The notes beneath the pieces are model-generated. The model made no database searches. It was not told where the DNA came from and worked only from the letters and a program-made list of their open reading frames with translations. This document shows, piece by piece, positions 20,222 to 28,973 of a stretch of 64,000 nucleotides of DNA. The first letter of the stretch is position 1; each line of letters starts with the position of its first letter. This DNA is from Azorinus chamasolen (Eukaryota; Mollusca; Bivalvia; Cardiida; Solecurtidae), in assembly GCA_963576725.1 (NCBI GenBank), contig OY755240.1:61690633-61754632 (forward strand). The letters run 5' to 3'. Made by a program: the position numbers and the translations under genes.

Positions 20222-20680
20222 TTAACCCTTTCCTTAACCCATTTGCTCCCACGATCCCATATATGGGACGTAGGCAAACAGTGTAGACTCTGATCAGACG
20301 CCGCATAATGCGGTGTCTGATCAGGGTCTACACTGTTTGCTGATAGGAATTTCAATATAAAACATATTGAAAACTTAGGCCAGGCACCCCTTAGATAAAA
20401 GATAGATTAATCCAGTATATAAGCATGGAATACTTCACTGGGAGCAAATGGGTTAATATAACGCCTTTTCACGCTGCTGTTGCATTAGCAAGCAGAGGAG
20501 ACCAATATCAGACGGCTCCTATAGGAGGCGTCTGATCAGTGTCTGCTCTGCTTGCTGATGGAATTTTAGAGATCTGTTGCTTCAGTTTCTGAAATGGCTA
20601 TAATGTTTCACCTTCCAGTTTTCATCCTTTATAACTATTTTGCCCATGAATAGCCAATACGTGATTTTGAATAAATATAC
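20222..20680. mobile_element. TTAA-1 MITE hosting a nested TTAA-5
   Basis: The left end TTAACCCTTTCC (20222-20233) is cut by the insertion and resumes at 20457 with TATAACGCCTTTTCACGC, giving the normal TTAA-1 order once the insert is removed. The hairpin at about 20495-20560 has tip CTCCTATAGGAG. The right terminus near 20680 is not clear. Confidence 0.8.
20238..20452. mobile_element. TTAA-5 MITE, perfect TTAA duplication
   Basis: A 215-bp body with perfect 14-bp ends CCCATTTGCTCCCA / TGGGAGCAAATGGG, flanked by TTAA at 20234-20237 and 20453-20456, inside TTAA-1. A palindrome GATCCCATATATGGGA lies next to the end. The hairpin CAAACAGTGTAGACTCTGA ... CGCCGCATAATGCGGTG occupies the left half only. 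Confidence 0.92.
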
Positions 20681-20714
20681 CGTAGTATGCTATAAGCGAA
20701 TCCATTATAACTTT

Positions 20715-20850
20715 TGCAAACAGTTTTGATCCAGATGAGACGCCGAATAAATCGGCATCTTATCAGGATCCAAACCATTGACTGAGTGTCAAACAGCTTG
20801 AACCCTGATGAAATGCCGAGTTACTCGGTGTCTCATCGGGATCCAAGTTG
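20715..20850. repeat. Two TTAA-2-type hairpins in a row
   Basis: First GCAAACAGTTTTGATCC ... CGCCGAATAAATCGGC ... GGATCCAAACC; then TGTCAAACAGCTTGAACC ... GCCGAGTTACTCGG ... GGGATCCAAGTTGTTTG. Neither has TTAA ends. Confidence 0.65.
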
Positions 20851-20856
20851 TTTGTA

Positions 20857-21242
20857 CTGTAAACCCCCTATAAACCGGAATTCTAGTAGAGAAGGTGACT
20901 GCTTAATACAGGGTGAAAGTCATGCAGAAAGCTCATAGAGGAGCTTGCTGCATGACTTACACCATGCATTAAGCTGTCAACTGTCTCCAAGACCGATATT
21001 TCTACTAAATTTAACGTCCGGTTTATAGGGGCATTACAGTAAATGTGACTCAGGACGCAGAGCGTGGCATAGGGAATAAGTTGAGTACAATAGAACCCTT
21101 CCAAACCGGAATTTTATTAAAGAATAATTTCGGTGTTTTATGCAGATGGATGCTTAATGCAAGATAAAAGTAATGCAGAAAGCAAGCTCCTCTTGGAGCT
21201 TTCTGCATGACTTTAACATATCCGGTTAGGAGAGGTTTTACT
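20857..21242. mobile_element. Two consecutive TA-hp MITEs
   Basis: 20857-21039: CTGTAAACCCCCTATAAACC to the inverted GGTTTATAGGGGCATTACAG, with TA flanks. 21091-21242: CAATAGAACCCTTCCAAACC to GGTTAGGAGAGGTTTTACTG. Both have the usual hairpin. In the second, AGCAAGCTCC is duplicated at the tip and part of the right arm is deleted. Confidence 0.78.
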
Positions 21243-21265
21243 GTACCACTTGCTGATAAGATAAT

Positions 21266-21342
21266 TCGAGGGCTTGGTGCAAAACTATTCTAACTCCTTC
21301 ACTTTGTGAAGGAGTTAGAATAGTTTTGCACCAAGCCCTCGA
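21266..21342. repeat. Perfect 37-bp hairpin with 3-nt loop
   Basis: Arms 21266-21302 and 21306-21342 are exact reverse complements, starting TCGAGGGCTTGGTGC, with loop TTT. It does not match the core of any MITE family in this window. Confidence 0.93.
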
Positions 21343-21364
21343 TATATGCGTCTTTAGAATCAGA

Positions 21365-21510
21365 GGATTGAGTAATGCACGGGCAAACGGAATGCAGAAA
21401 GCTCCTTTGGGAGATTTGGTCATTGGATTTATGCCGCATTATGCTACAACTGCATTAAATGCTGACAATATAACTTTTTAATGATCGCTTAAGACAGGGT
21501 CTACTGTAAT
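21365..21510. repeat. TA-hp remnant
   Basis: GCAAACGGAATGCAGAAAGC TCCTTTGGGAG at the left; GATCGCTTAAGACAGGGTCT at the right. One arm is missing. Confidence 0.6.
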
Positions 21511-21770
21511 AAGTATCTACGAGTGTACACTTGTGACGTCATCATTAATTGCCCTCATTGTCATTATGGTTAATGTACAGACTATTCAAATTTATAAGGG
21601 AAAGTACCAAAGTTTTTCATTTTCTATTTAATCTTCTGTACTTTAAGTAATTGTTGCCTGCTTCAAGTCTGATAGTACATTTTTCTTGCAGTAAAATCAA
21701 GTCATTCAGTGTCTCATCCGGATCCAGACTGTTTGCAAAGGTTATTATAAATTCGATGTAGAGTCCTTAA

Positions 21771-21977
21771 CCCTTTCGCTGCCAAACTCTGTCGTCTGCT
21801 AACTTTGTCGTCTGCTACAAATTTTCATTTTCTTGATTTTCTTCATTTTTATTTCAAAAACATAGTAACAGTAACAAACAGTTTGGATCCTGATGAGACG
21901 CCGAGTTACTCGGCGTCTCATCTGGATACAAACTGTTTGCATAGGTAATCACAGATCCGGCATTGGCAGCGAAAGGG
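21771..21977. mobile_element. TTAA-2 MITE, complete
   Basis: 207 bp flanked by TTAA at 21767-21770 and 21978-21981. Ends CCCTTTCGCTGCCAA / TTGGCAGCGAAAGGG. The hairpin AACAGTTTGGATCCTGATG ... ACTCGG sits toward the right side. The 21510-21766 stretch holds only a half hairpin (CATCCGGATCCAGACTGTTTG). Confidence 0.9.
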
Positions 21978-22139
21978 TTAAGGTTTGTATGATGGCCTAT
22001 TACATCACTGCATGTATATTTGTCTCATTGCTATTGCCATGGCAACCATACAAATGCATAATGTTTAGGCTTACTTATATACAAAATACATATATACATG
22101 TATATCAAATTACTAATAGTATCATACAGAAAACCCTTA

Positions 22140-22275
22140 TCATGCTAAGCTCGACTTGACTCGCATAAATTCGCAAACAGCTTGGATCCAAATGAGACGC
22201 CGAGTAACTCGGCATCTCATCAGGATCCAATGCGTTTGACACTCCGTCAACGGTTTTCTAAATGCTTGTTTTTAA
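22140..22275. repeat. TTAA-2-related hairpin
   Basis: ATGCTAAGCTCGACTTGACT leads into CAAACAGCTTGGATCC ... GACGCCGAGTAACTCGG ... GGATCCAATGCGTTTG and GTCAACGGTTTTCTAAATGC. The same flanks recur at 38930-39035, so these flanks belong to the repeat. Confidence 0.7.
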
Positions 22276-22344
22276 AAGGTCAGTGTGGCAAATAAAGTCT
22301 TACAGAAACTCGCCTCAAATGAAACTCTTGAGGTCGTAAAACTT

Positions 22345-22935
22345 CTGGGTTGTGTCTGAGCTCGTTCTTTAGAATCTGATTGGTCAGATTTAGAGTCCCG
22401 TTCAAACTATATCCAATCAGGTTCTTGCGATCGAAATCCGAGCTAAACGTTTTTTAATGTCGGGCTAATGTCGCGAGTAAATATGTTTTTACTACTTTGT
22501 ATAAACTGATGCAAGCTTTTATAAGTACTGTAAATCCCGTCTAATACGACCAGCAAAAAGGGGCATAATTCACAGTGACAAATGCAGGTGGTAGCTTAAT
22601 ACAGGACGAAAGTTATGCAGAAAGCTCCTATAGGATCTTTCTGCATAACTTTCGTCCTGCATTAAGCAACTACTTGCTTATAAAGACAGTCATGTTTATT
22701 CAAAGGCGGAAATCTTACCAATCAAAAACTTGAGAACGAACTCAGACTCAACTAAAAAGTTTTATAAGAATGGATACAGAGTTCGATTATACGAAACCCT
22801 TTGCATGAGTCTTGGTTCATTTTCAAGCATCTAAGTGGTCAAATTTTGGTAAGCTCAAAACATATGACCAATCAGATACTTGGGAATAAACTCAGCTTTA
22901 AACCTAGACGTTGTATAACACCAGAGCCAGGCTGT
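22345..22935. repeat. CTCAAG fragments around a truncated TA-hp MITE
   Basis: 22345-22470 and 22690-22930 hold CTCAAG pieces (TCTGATTGGTCAGATT, ACTTGAGAACGAACTCAG, CCAATCAGATACTTGGG). Between them 22528-22690 is a TA-hp copy (GTAAATCCCGTCTAATACG ... hairpin tip CTCCTATAGGATC) cut off after AAAGACAGTCATG. Confidence 0.65.
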
Positions 22936-23230
22936 GTTATAAAATATATGAGTGTGAATCTGGATTGGTCCTCTAGAATCTGGTTAGTCATAATTTGATT
23001 TACTTATAATCTGAGCAGTTATATGATTGAAACGATACTCAGGCTCAGGCAAACTGTTTGTACCCACGGGACCAATTGTCGCGTTAAACACGGTGTCTGA
23101 GAATGGTTTGGCATTAATCACAATCTGTCAATATTATTGTTTTACAAACCAATCTGAAATATGCGGAAGACTCATTTCTTTCATAGACTTATTTTTTGTC
23201 AAAAAGCTTGAACCTACGTGCTTTTCCGCT

Positions 23231-23458
23231 AGCCCTTTCCCTCATATAAACACCTTTTCATGCATTTGCAAACAGAGTGCACCCAGATCAGTCTTGACAA
23301 GGGTCTGCTCTGTTTGTTTTTTGACAGGATAAAGATCTGATTCTACAGTTTTTGTCAAAGCAAAACATTCCCTAAGAAAGTTTACATTATAAAAATTGAG
23401 CTAATAAATATTCATGTTGTAATTATTTCTTACAGGAATATTCAAACAGGGTAAGGGT
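23231..23458. mobile_element. TTAA-1 MITE, short hairpin
   Basis: CCCTTTCCCTCATATAAACAC at the left, CAAACAGGGTAAGGG at the right. The hairpin tip is deleted (CAGATCAGTCTTGACAAGGG). Confidence 0.78.
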
Positions 23459-23489
23459 GAACCATAAGAGTGCTAAATATTCAAAATGG

Positions 23490-23945
23490 AACAGTCCACT
23501 AGTGTTGAATGGTAAAGTCCATTGAGTATAAAAGGGGTGATTTTGAATAAAGAAACATTATAGACCCTGATCAGAGCTCTGTCATTTGACCTGGGTCTAC
23601 ACTGTTTGCAAATGCAAGAACATTCGTTTCTCGCATTAAAATGATTAATATATATCATATTAATTTATTACCCCTAATGATGTTTCCAAATTTCTTAAAA
23701 TGTTCACATGTTTAAAATTTAACACTTACAACGCTGAATTTTAGGATACTCTATTCTAAAATTCAAACAGGTCAAGCTTATGGTGACTATTTAGAGGTTT
23801 TTCTAAAAATAAGTGTAACATGACAAACAGTGCAGACCCTGATGAGAGGGCACAATAGGAACTTTAGGAGCTTTCTGTACTACTTTTGTCCTACATTAAG
23901 CAACCACCTGCTTTTAAATTAGCGACTGTTATTTATAGTGATCAC
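23490..23945. repeat. Diverged hairpin MITE pieces
   Basis: 23560-23610 carries TAGACCCTGATCAGAG ... GACCTGGGTCTACACTGTTTG. 23825-23940 begins as ACAAACAGTGCAGACCCTGA and continues as the right half of a TA-hp element (GGAGCTTTCTGTACTAC ... CATTAAGCAACC), a chimera of two families joined at the hairpin tip. Confidence 0.6.
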
Positions 23946-24014
23946 ATTGGCGGTGTTCTATTTTGGATTTTTTAGTGGTATTTGTAGAGAAGTGTTACAT
24001 TATCTCCCATTATT

Positions 24015-24290
24015 AAGGTCCAGATAAGATACTGAGGTCCAGATAAGATTCGTTAATTAAAACATTTTCCAGAATAACTTTTTTTATTTCTGCACCGAAC
24101 CTTGTGCTGTGACCACTCTTCAGAATCGCCCATTAAATCCTATATTCTAAACACTCTTTAAATCGTCTCTTTGAGACGAAAGAACGATTTTTAGAATCAT
24201 CACGAAGAGACGATTCTAAACATTGGTCAACACATAGGGTTGGTGGAGGGTTATTCTTGAAAAAAGAAATTGGTTTAATTTGCGCATGTT
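24015..24290. mobile_element. GATAAG MITE with partly duplicated arms
   Basis: GGTCCAGATAAGATAC is directly repeated at the left (24016, 24033). The centre has repeated hairpin pieces (AATCGTCTCTTTGAGACG, GAGACGATTCTAAACATTGG). The right side is TTGAAAAAAGAAATTGG TTTAATTTGCGCATG. Confidence 0.7.
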
Positions 24291-24624
24291 ATGTACAAAT
24301 GCCTCTAGCTGCAATAATTTCACTCTATGCCCGGGTTTTAAGGCCATTGAAATGAGGGGAGGCAACTATAACGTTGTGAATGTACTTATCCAGTCTGAAT
24401 GTTTTTATTTAAAGACGCATTCGGTTTTTTTTAACTTGACGCTTCCAGCCCTATGTAATTGATTTATCACTTTGGATGACATTGTTGAACCTTTGGTTAC
24501 ATTTGCAAGCAATTTGGATCCATGTGCGACCCTGTATTAGTTTGATTAGGACCAAAACAGTTCGATATTGTGATCATGTTTTGAAACGAGAGGGAAAAAA
24601 TAACAAAAATAGAGCTACAAATAT

Positions 24625-24800
24625 GGGTGCGTACTTAAATACTAAAATCTTCATTTCTCAACCAAAACCTATACTATGATCACTCTTTAGAATCGTCTCG
24701 AATCGTCTCTTCGAGACGATTCTAAAGAGTGGCCACAGAAAAGGGTTTGGTTCAGAAATAAAGGAGTTATTCTTATCTGGAACTTTGACAAAAACGTTTC
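24625..24800. mobile_element. GATAAG MITE
   Basis: GGGTGCGTACTTAAATAC ... CCAAAACCTATACTATGATC ... hairpin GAATCGTCTCTTCGAGACG ... GGGTTTGGTTCAGAAATAAAG ... TTATCTGGAAC. AATCGTCTCG is duplicated at the tip. Confidence 0.75.
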
Positions 24801-24914
24801 ACATTCTGCAATAATTGGCAGTTTTACCCTTCACTTCATTAATGTATACGCCTATCCACGCCTTGCTGTTGGAAACTCAGACAATAGTATCTAATAACCT
24901 TAACAGAGTAACAG

Positions 24915-25135
24915 CCCATTCCCTCATAGGCTAATTTTATATCCAACCTCTTTGAACGAACCTACTGAACAGGAGCATTAACTAGAGAAAATGAAAATTT
25001 TAGAATTTTGTAGTTTTGAAACCATTGTGATGAATAGAGCATTTGCTCCTAAAGAGCAAATGCTCTATTTATCACAATGGTTTCAAAACGTGACTTTTGC
25101 AGAGGCGTTAAAAGGCGTCAATATGAGGGAGTGGA
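24915..25135. mobile_element. TTAA-4 MITE
   Basis: CCCATTCCCTCATAGGC at the left (ACAG in place of TTAA), GAGGGAGTGG then ATTAA at the right. The hairpin AAACCATTGTGATGAATAG ... AGAGCATTTGCTCCTAAAG is slightly shortened at the tip. Confidence 0.85.
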
Positions 25136-25139
25136 TTAA

Positions 25140-25310
25140 CAGAGTAACATATTAACGTGCGTTCTTAAGTACTAAATTCTTCATTTCTCCACCAAACCCT
25201 ATGCTGTGACGATTCTAAATAATTGTCACAACAAACGGTTTGGTGGAGAAATAAAGAAATTACGCTAGAACATGTTTTAATTTACGCGTCTTATCAGGGC
25301 ATCTGCCTTA
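25140..25310. repeat. GATAAG MITE, hairpin tip lost
   Basis: GTGCGTTCTTAAGTAC ... CACCAAACCCTATGCTGTGA ... CAAACGGTTTGGTGGAGAAA ... TTTACGCGTCTTATCAGGGC. The arms remain but the inner stem is deleted. Confidence 0.7.
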
Positions 25311-25449
25311 AGCAAATCGGAACTACATTTGTACATGTAGTCAAAATTGTACCAGATCCGAAACTGTCATATGCAGTTTCGCATCGACACTCTGATTGCA
25401 GTTTTTCATCGACACTCTGATTGCAGTTTTGTTGAGACATCGAAAATAT

Positions 25450-25962
25450 AGTAAAGTCAGCCTAATACACCCCCAATCAAAAGAAGTATAATTGCTTGAT
25501 TTGAAAATAGATGGTAGCTTAATGCAACAGGACGAAAAACGTAAACCAGACAGCTCCTGTATGAGTTTTCTGTATCAGTTTTGCCCTGTATTACATTTAT
25601 TGTAAGCAACCACCTGCTTTACAGTTTCCTATGTTAATAAATCATCCTTTTTCTTTAGCGAGACTTTATACTGTGCCTCTAGTATTTTGAAGATGATGTG
25701 TATGAATACGTGTACAAATAAAATCTCAGCAGGCTAAACTATAATGTTCTTAACCTTGCATGGTTTATTCACTATAAACCGAACACTAAATTTAGTATCA
25801 ATATCGGTCATAGAGACAGGTGGCAATTTAATGCAGGGTGAAAGTCCTGCAGAAAGCTCCTCTAAGAGCTTTCTGCAAGACTTTCACTCTGCACTAAGCA
25901 ACCATCTGCACAAAAGTATTTGAATTCTTCTCTTCTGGAATTCCGGTTAAGAGGGAATTTAC
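25450..25962. mobile_element. Two TA-hp MITEs
   Basis: 25450-25674: AGTAAAGTCAGCCTAATAC to TAGCGAGACTTTATACTG, with a worn hairpin (GACAGCTCCTGTATGAG). 25775-25962: CACTATAAACCGAACAC to CGGTTAAGAGGGAATTTACAG, hairpin GAAAGCTCCTCTAAGAGC. Confidence 0.72.
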
Positions 25963-25966
25963 AGTA

Positions 25967-26455
25967 CCTACCGCTCTGTCCACATGTTTATGGTTTGTTC
26001 ACTATACCTACCGCTTTGTCCATAGGTTTATGGTTTGTTCACTATACCTGCCGCTTTGTCCATAGGTTTATGGTTTGTTTACTATATAGATCTACCTACC
26101 GCTTTGTCCATAGGTTTATAGTTTGTTTACTATACCTACTGCTTTGTCCATAGGTTTATGGTTTGTTCACTATACCTGCCGCTTTGTCCATAGGTTTATG
26201 GTTTGTTCACTATACCTACCGCTTTGTCCATAGGTTTATTGTTTTTTTCACTATACCTACCGCTTTGTCTATAAGTTTATGGTTTGTTCACTATACCTTC
26301 GGCTTTGTCCATATGTTTATGGTTTGTTCACTATAGATCTACCTACCGCGTTGACCATAGGTTTATGGTTTGTTTACTATAGATCTACCCACCGCTTTGT
26401 CCAAACGTTTATGGTTTGTTCACTATAGATCTACCTACCGCTTTGTCCATAGGTT
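25967..26455 (+). repeat. ~40-bp tandem repeat, about 12 copies
   Basis: Unit: CCTACCGCTTTGTCCATAGG then TTTATGGTTTGTTCACTATA. Spacing is 39-41 bp, but some units are about 45-47 bp because AGATCTAC is inserted after CTATAG. Open frames through here (repeated Tyr/Arg/Phe/Val/His) come from the repeat. Confidence 0.9.
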
Positions 26456-26624
26456 TCAGGCTTATTGTATTTTTCTATCTCTTCTTTTTTTCTTATCGTT
26501 TGTTATATGTGGTCATATTTATTCTGTACAGTGTATATGTATAAACTATCGGATCATAATATATCTCAAAGTTTGCGATTGAATGTGAAAATGAGATTGA
26601 AGAATTATATCTACCCTAAATATA

Positions 26625-26824
26625 GTAACACCCCTCTAATGCAACCATCAAAAATGGGCACAGTTCACATTGGCAAAGGCAGGTGGTAGCTTAATGCAGG
26701 ACATTTATGCAGAAAGCTCCTATAGGAGCTTTCGTCATAACTTCCGTCCTGCATTAAGCAACCACCTGCTTATGAAGACAGCCATGTTTGCTCATTAAGT
26801 GGTCGCATTAGAGGGATTTTACTG
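26625..26824. mobile_element. TA-hp MITE
   Basis: TA then AGTAACACCCCTCTAATGC at the left; GCATTAGAGGGATTTTACTG then TA at the right. Hairpin tip CTCCTATAGGAG at 26717-26728. Confidence 0.82.
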
Positions 26825-26864
26825 TACCCGAAGTATTCGGACAAACAAAAACAAGCCCATAAGA

Positions 26865-26940
26865 CAAATAGTACAGACTCATATCAAACGGTTCCTAAAA
26901 TAGCCGTTTGATCAGTGTCTACACTATTTGATATGTCAGT
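26865..26940. repeat. Solo hairpin, TTAA-1-like
   Basis: CAAATAGTACAGACTCATAT ... AACGGTTCCTAAAATAGCCG ... GATCAGTGTCTACACTATTTG: a hairpin like the MITE cores but without recognisable ends. Confidence 0.6.
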
Positions 26941-27216
26941 CTAATTCAAAGTTATCAAAATAGTGTCACTTTGCATTGTCCAGCTTTACAAATCAATGTA
27001 TAGAGGAGAGAATTGGTGTCCGAATGTACGGGTAATTTGGATATGTACATTGGCAATGATTGTTGTGAAAGGACGAATGTATATAAACATTTTGATGTTG
27101 AAGTTTACTCTTTTTCAAACTTATTTCCTATAAAATGTTAATTTCAAATAAAAGCTATAAAATTTCTGCATTTTTGTGTTATCTGCGTTTATTGTACACC
27201 CTTCCTTTGATATTAA

Positions 27217-27458
27217 CCCTTCGCTTGCTATTCACGTCAATATACGTGCCTGTAAATAGTGAAGACCCAGATGAGACAGCTCCTGCAGGAGCTGTCTCAT
27301 CAGGGTCTGCACTATTTACAAATTGATTGTGCAACCAGTGCACTACACAGCAGTGATTGTACAGCGAAATACGTGTACACAGTAAAGATATATGTAATTA
27401 TACCACAGGGCATGGGTAAAGAAGGAGAAATGTATTTTAAAATTCAGCAAGAGAAGGG
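27217..27458. mobile_element. TTAA-3 MITE, complete
   Basis: TTAA at 27213-27216 and 27459-27462, left CCCTTCGCTTGCT, right AGCAAGAGAAGGG (one mismatch). Body 242 bp, same length as the other three copies. Confidence 0.9.
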
Positions 27459-27482
27459 TTAAGCCTTTACTGAACTTTCAAT

Positions 27483-27885
27483 CCTTTCCCTTTCCCTGAT
27501 GGATATTCATGTACGAAATGATGGCCTCGTGAATATTTATTACCTGAAACTTCATAATTGCACATAAACATATGATTGTTTAGTATTGTAGAAACTGGAG
27601 AATGAGATCTATTATAATTCCATAAGAGAACTGGTCAAACCCTGATCAGACGGCTCCTATAGGAACGGCTCCTAAATTTTCAAATGGACTATTCCAAATT
27701 TTCAAACATGTCAAGCTCATGGTAAATATTTAGGGGGGGGGGGGGAGTTCTAAAGAAAAGTGTAACATGACACACAGTGAAGACCCTGATGAGAGGGCTC
27801 CTCTAGGAACCCTCTCATCTGTGTCTACACTGTTTGAAAAGGACATTAGTAGCTTGTGTCTCGCATTGTAAGTGTTAACATTCTA
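27483..27885. repeat. TTAA-1 left part and a related hairpin
   Basis: 27483-27690 carries CCTTTCCCTGATGGATATTC and half a hairpin (CAGACGGCTCCTATAGGAAC). 27700-27885 carries a G-run (GGGGGGGGGGGGG near 27735) and a near-complete hairpin ACACAGTGAAGACCCTGATG ... CTCCTCTAGGAAC ... GTCTACACTGTTTG. 27886-28600 has no gene that I can support. Confidence 0.6.
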
Positions 27886-28607
27886 AGTGCAGTTTGGTAG
27901 ACAAACTAATTAAAGATTATGAAAATGTGGGTGAAAAGGTGTGTAAAAATACTATGTTTGGACCGGGTTTTACTGTAGCAGTAATCACTATAACAGTACT
28001 TCAGTCATATCGCGACGTCAAGCTAATTACTGGTGAAGAAAGACGTCAGAGTGGGATTTTTTCATGCGCAGAACAAATTAGTTTAAACATATTTTATTTT
28101 TTTCGGTTATATACAATTCGGAAATTACATCAGCATATGAGAAAAAGGATCGGATCGAAAGCTTACAGTTTATATGGATCCTCTCCTTGATACAATATTT
28201 TACAAAAGATATGGCGTACGATACTCCCCGTATGTCATAACAAGGTATAATATACCAACATATGAAGTCTTGTACTAGTCTCTATGTTTGCCACTGTCAT
28301 ACTAATATTATCAAAAGCTGTGGAAGATTACATCGAGTAGTATATACGGGTAGAATTTATTAATACGTCTGCACACAGTATAGAAATATACAGTTAATAC
28401 TAAAATATACAGCTACAAAATACTATGAAATGACATACATATACTGTAAACCAAGTACAGACTTCTTACGCTTGGTAACGTATAACGGTGATTGGCAAAG
28501 TTCATTGTTTCGTGCAATGAAAAACATTTGGATAGAACCCCCGACCTACCGCAAGCCAGCACGAGACTAAAGGTTAACGAATATCCATGTAAGAATTTAT
28601 TATTTAA

Positions 28608-28849
28608 CCCTTTCCCTGTTCTATGTTTAGTCGAAATTTTAATGCCCATTAAATATTCATGAACAAAACACTTATAATCAAATCTGGAAGGTGGTGCATT
28701 GTAGCTATTTTAGAAAGTAAAGACACATATCTATCAAATTCCATAAGCAAACAGAGCAGACCCTGATCAGACGGCTCCTCTAGGAGCCGTCTGGTCAGGG
28801 TCTACTCTGTTTGCAAATGCGTGAAAACACGTTTCTATGAGGGAAAGGG
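28608..28849. mobile_element. TTAA-1 MITE, complete type copy
   Basis: TTAA at 28604-28607 and 28850-28853. Ends CCCTTTCCCTG / GAGGGAAAGGG. The hairpin GCAAACAGAGCAGACCCTGA ... tip CTCCTCTAGGAG ... TCAGGGTCTACTCTGTTTGC is nearly perfect. Body 242 bp. It ends only 23 bp before the target duplication of the giant foldback element. Confidence 0.92.
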
Positions 28850-28876
28850 TTAATGAGTATGAAATAAGTGAGTTGG

Positions 28877-28885
28877 GTTAATCAT
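28877..28885 (+). repeat. Left 9-bp target site duplication
   Basis: GTTAATCAT here equals GTTAATCAT at 55109-55117, immediately outside the two ends of the inverted element. 9-bp duplications are typical of Mutator-like and Drosophila FB-type foldback insertions. Confidence 0.85.
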
Positions 28886-28973
28886 ATGTCCGTGAAGTTG
28901 GCTACTTGTTCCTTGTTCCCTGTTCGACATTCAATGGATTGTGAATGTTCAATAGCAAACAAGTAGCTAACTT
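28886..28973 (+). repeat. Left terminal module
   Basis: Differs at one base (CTGTTCGAC versus CAGTTCGAC) from the complement of 55021-55108. It is itself palindromic: GTGAAGTTGGCTACTTGTT near the outer edge faces AACAAGTAGCTAACTTCAC at the inner edge, around CATTCAATGGATTGTGAATG. The satellite orientation therefore flips within the first 90 bp. Confidence 0.9.

Noticed and set aside
27894..28190. 98-codon plus-strand frame
   Set aside because: No domain, no splice context and composition like the surrounding AT-rich DNA; it is not supportable as a gene.
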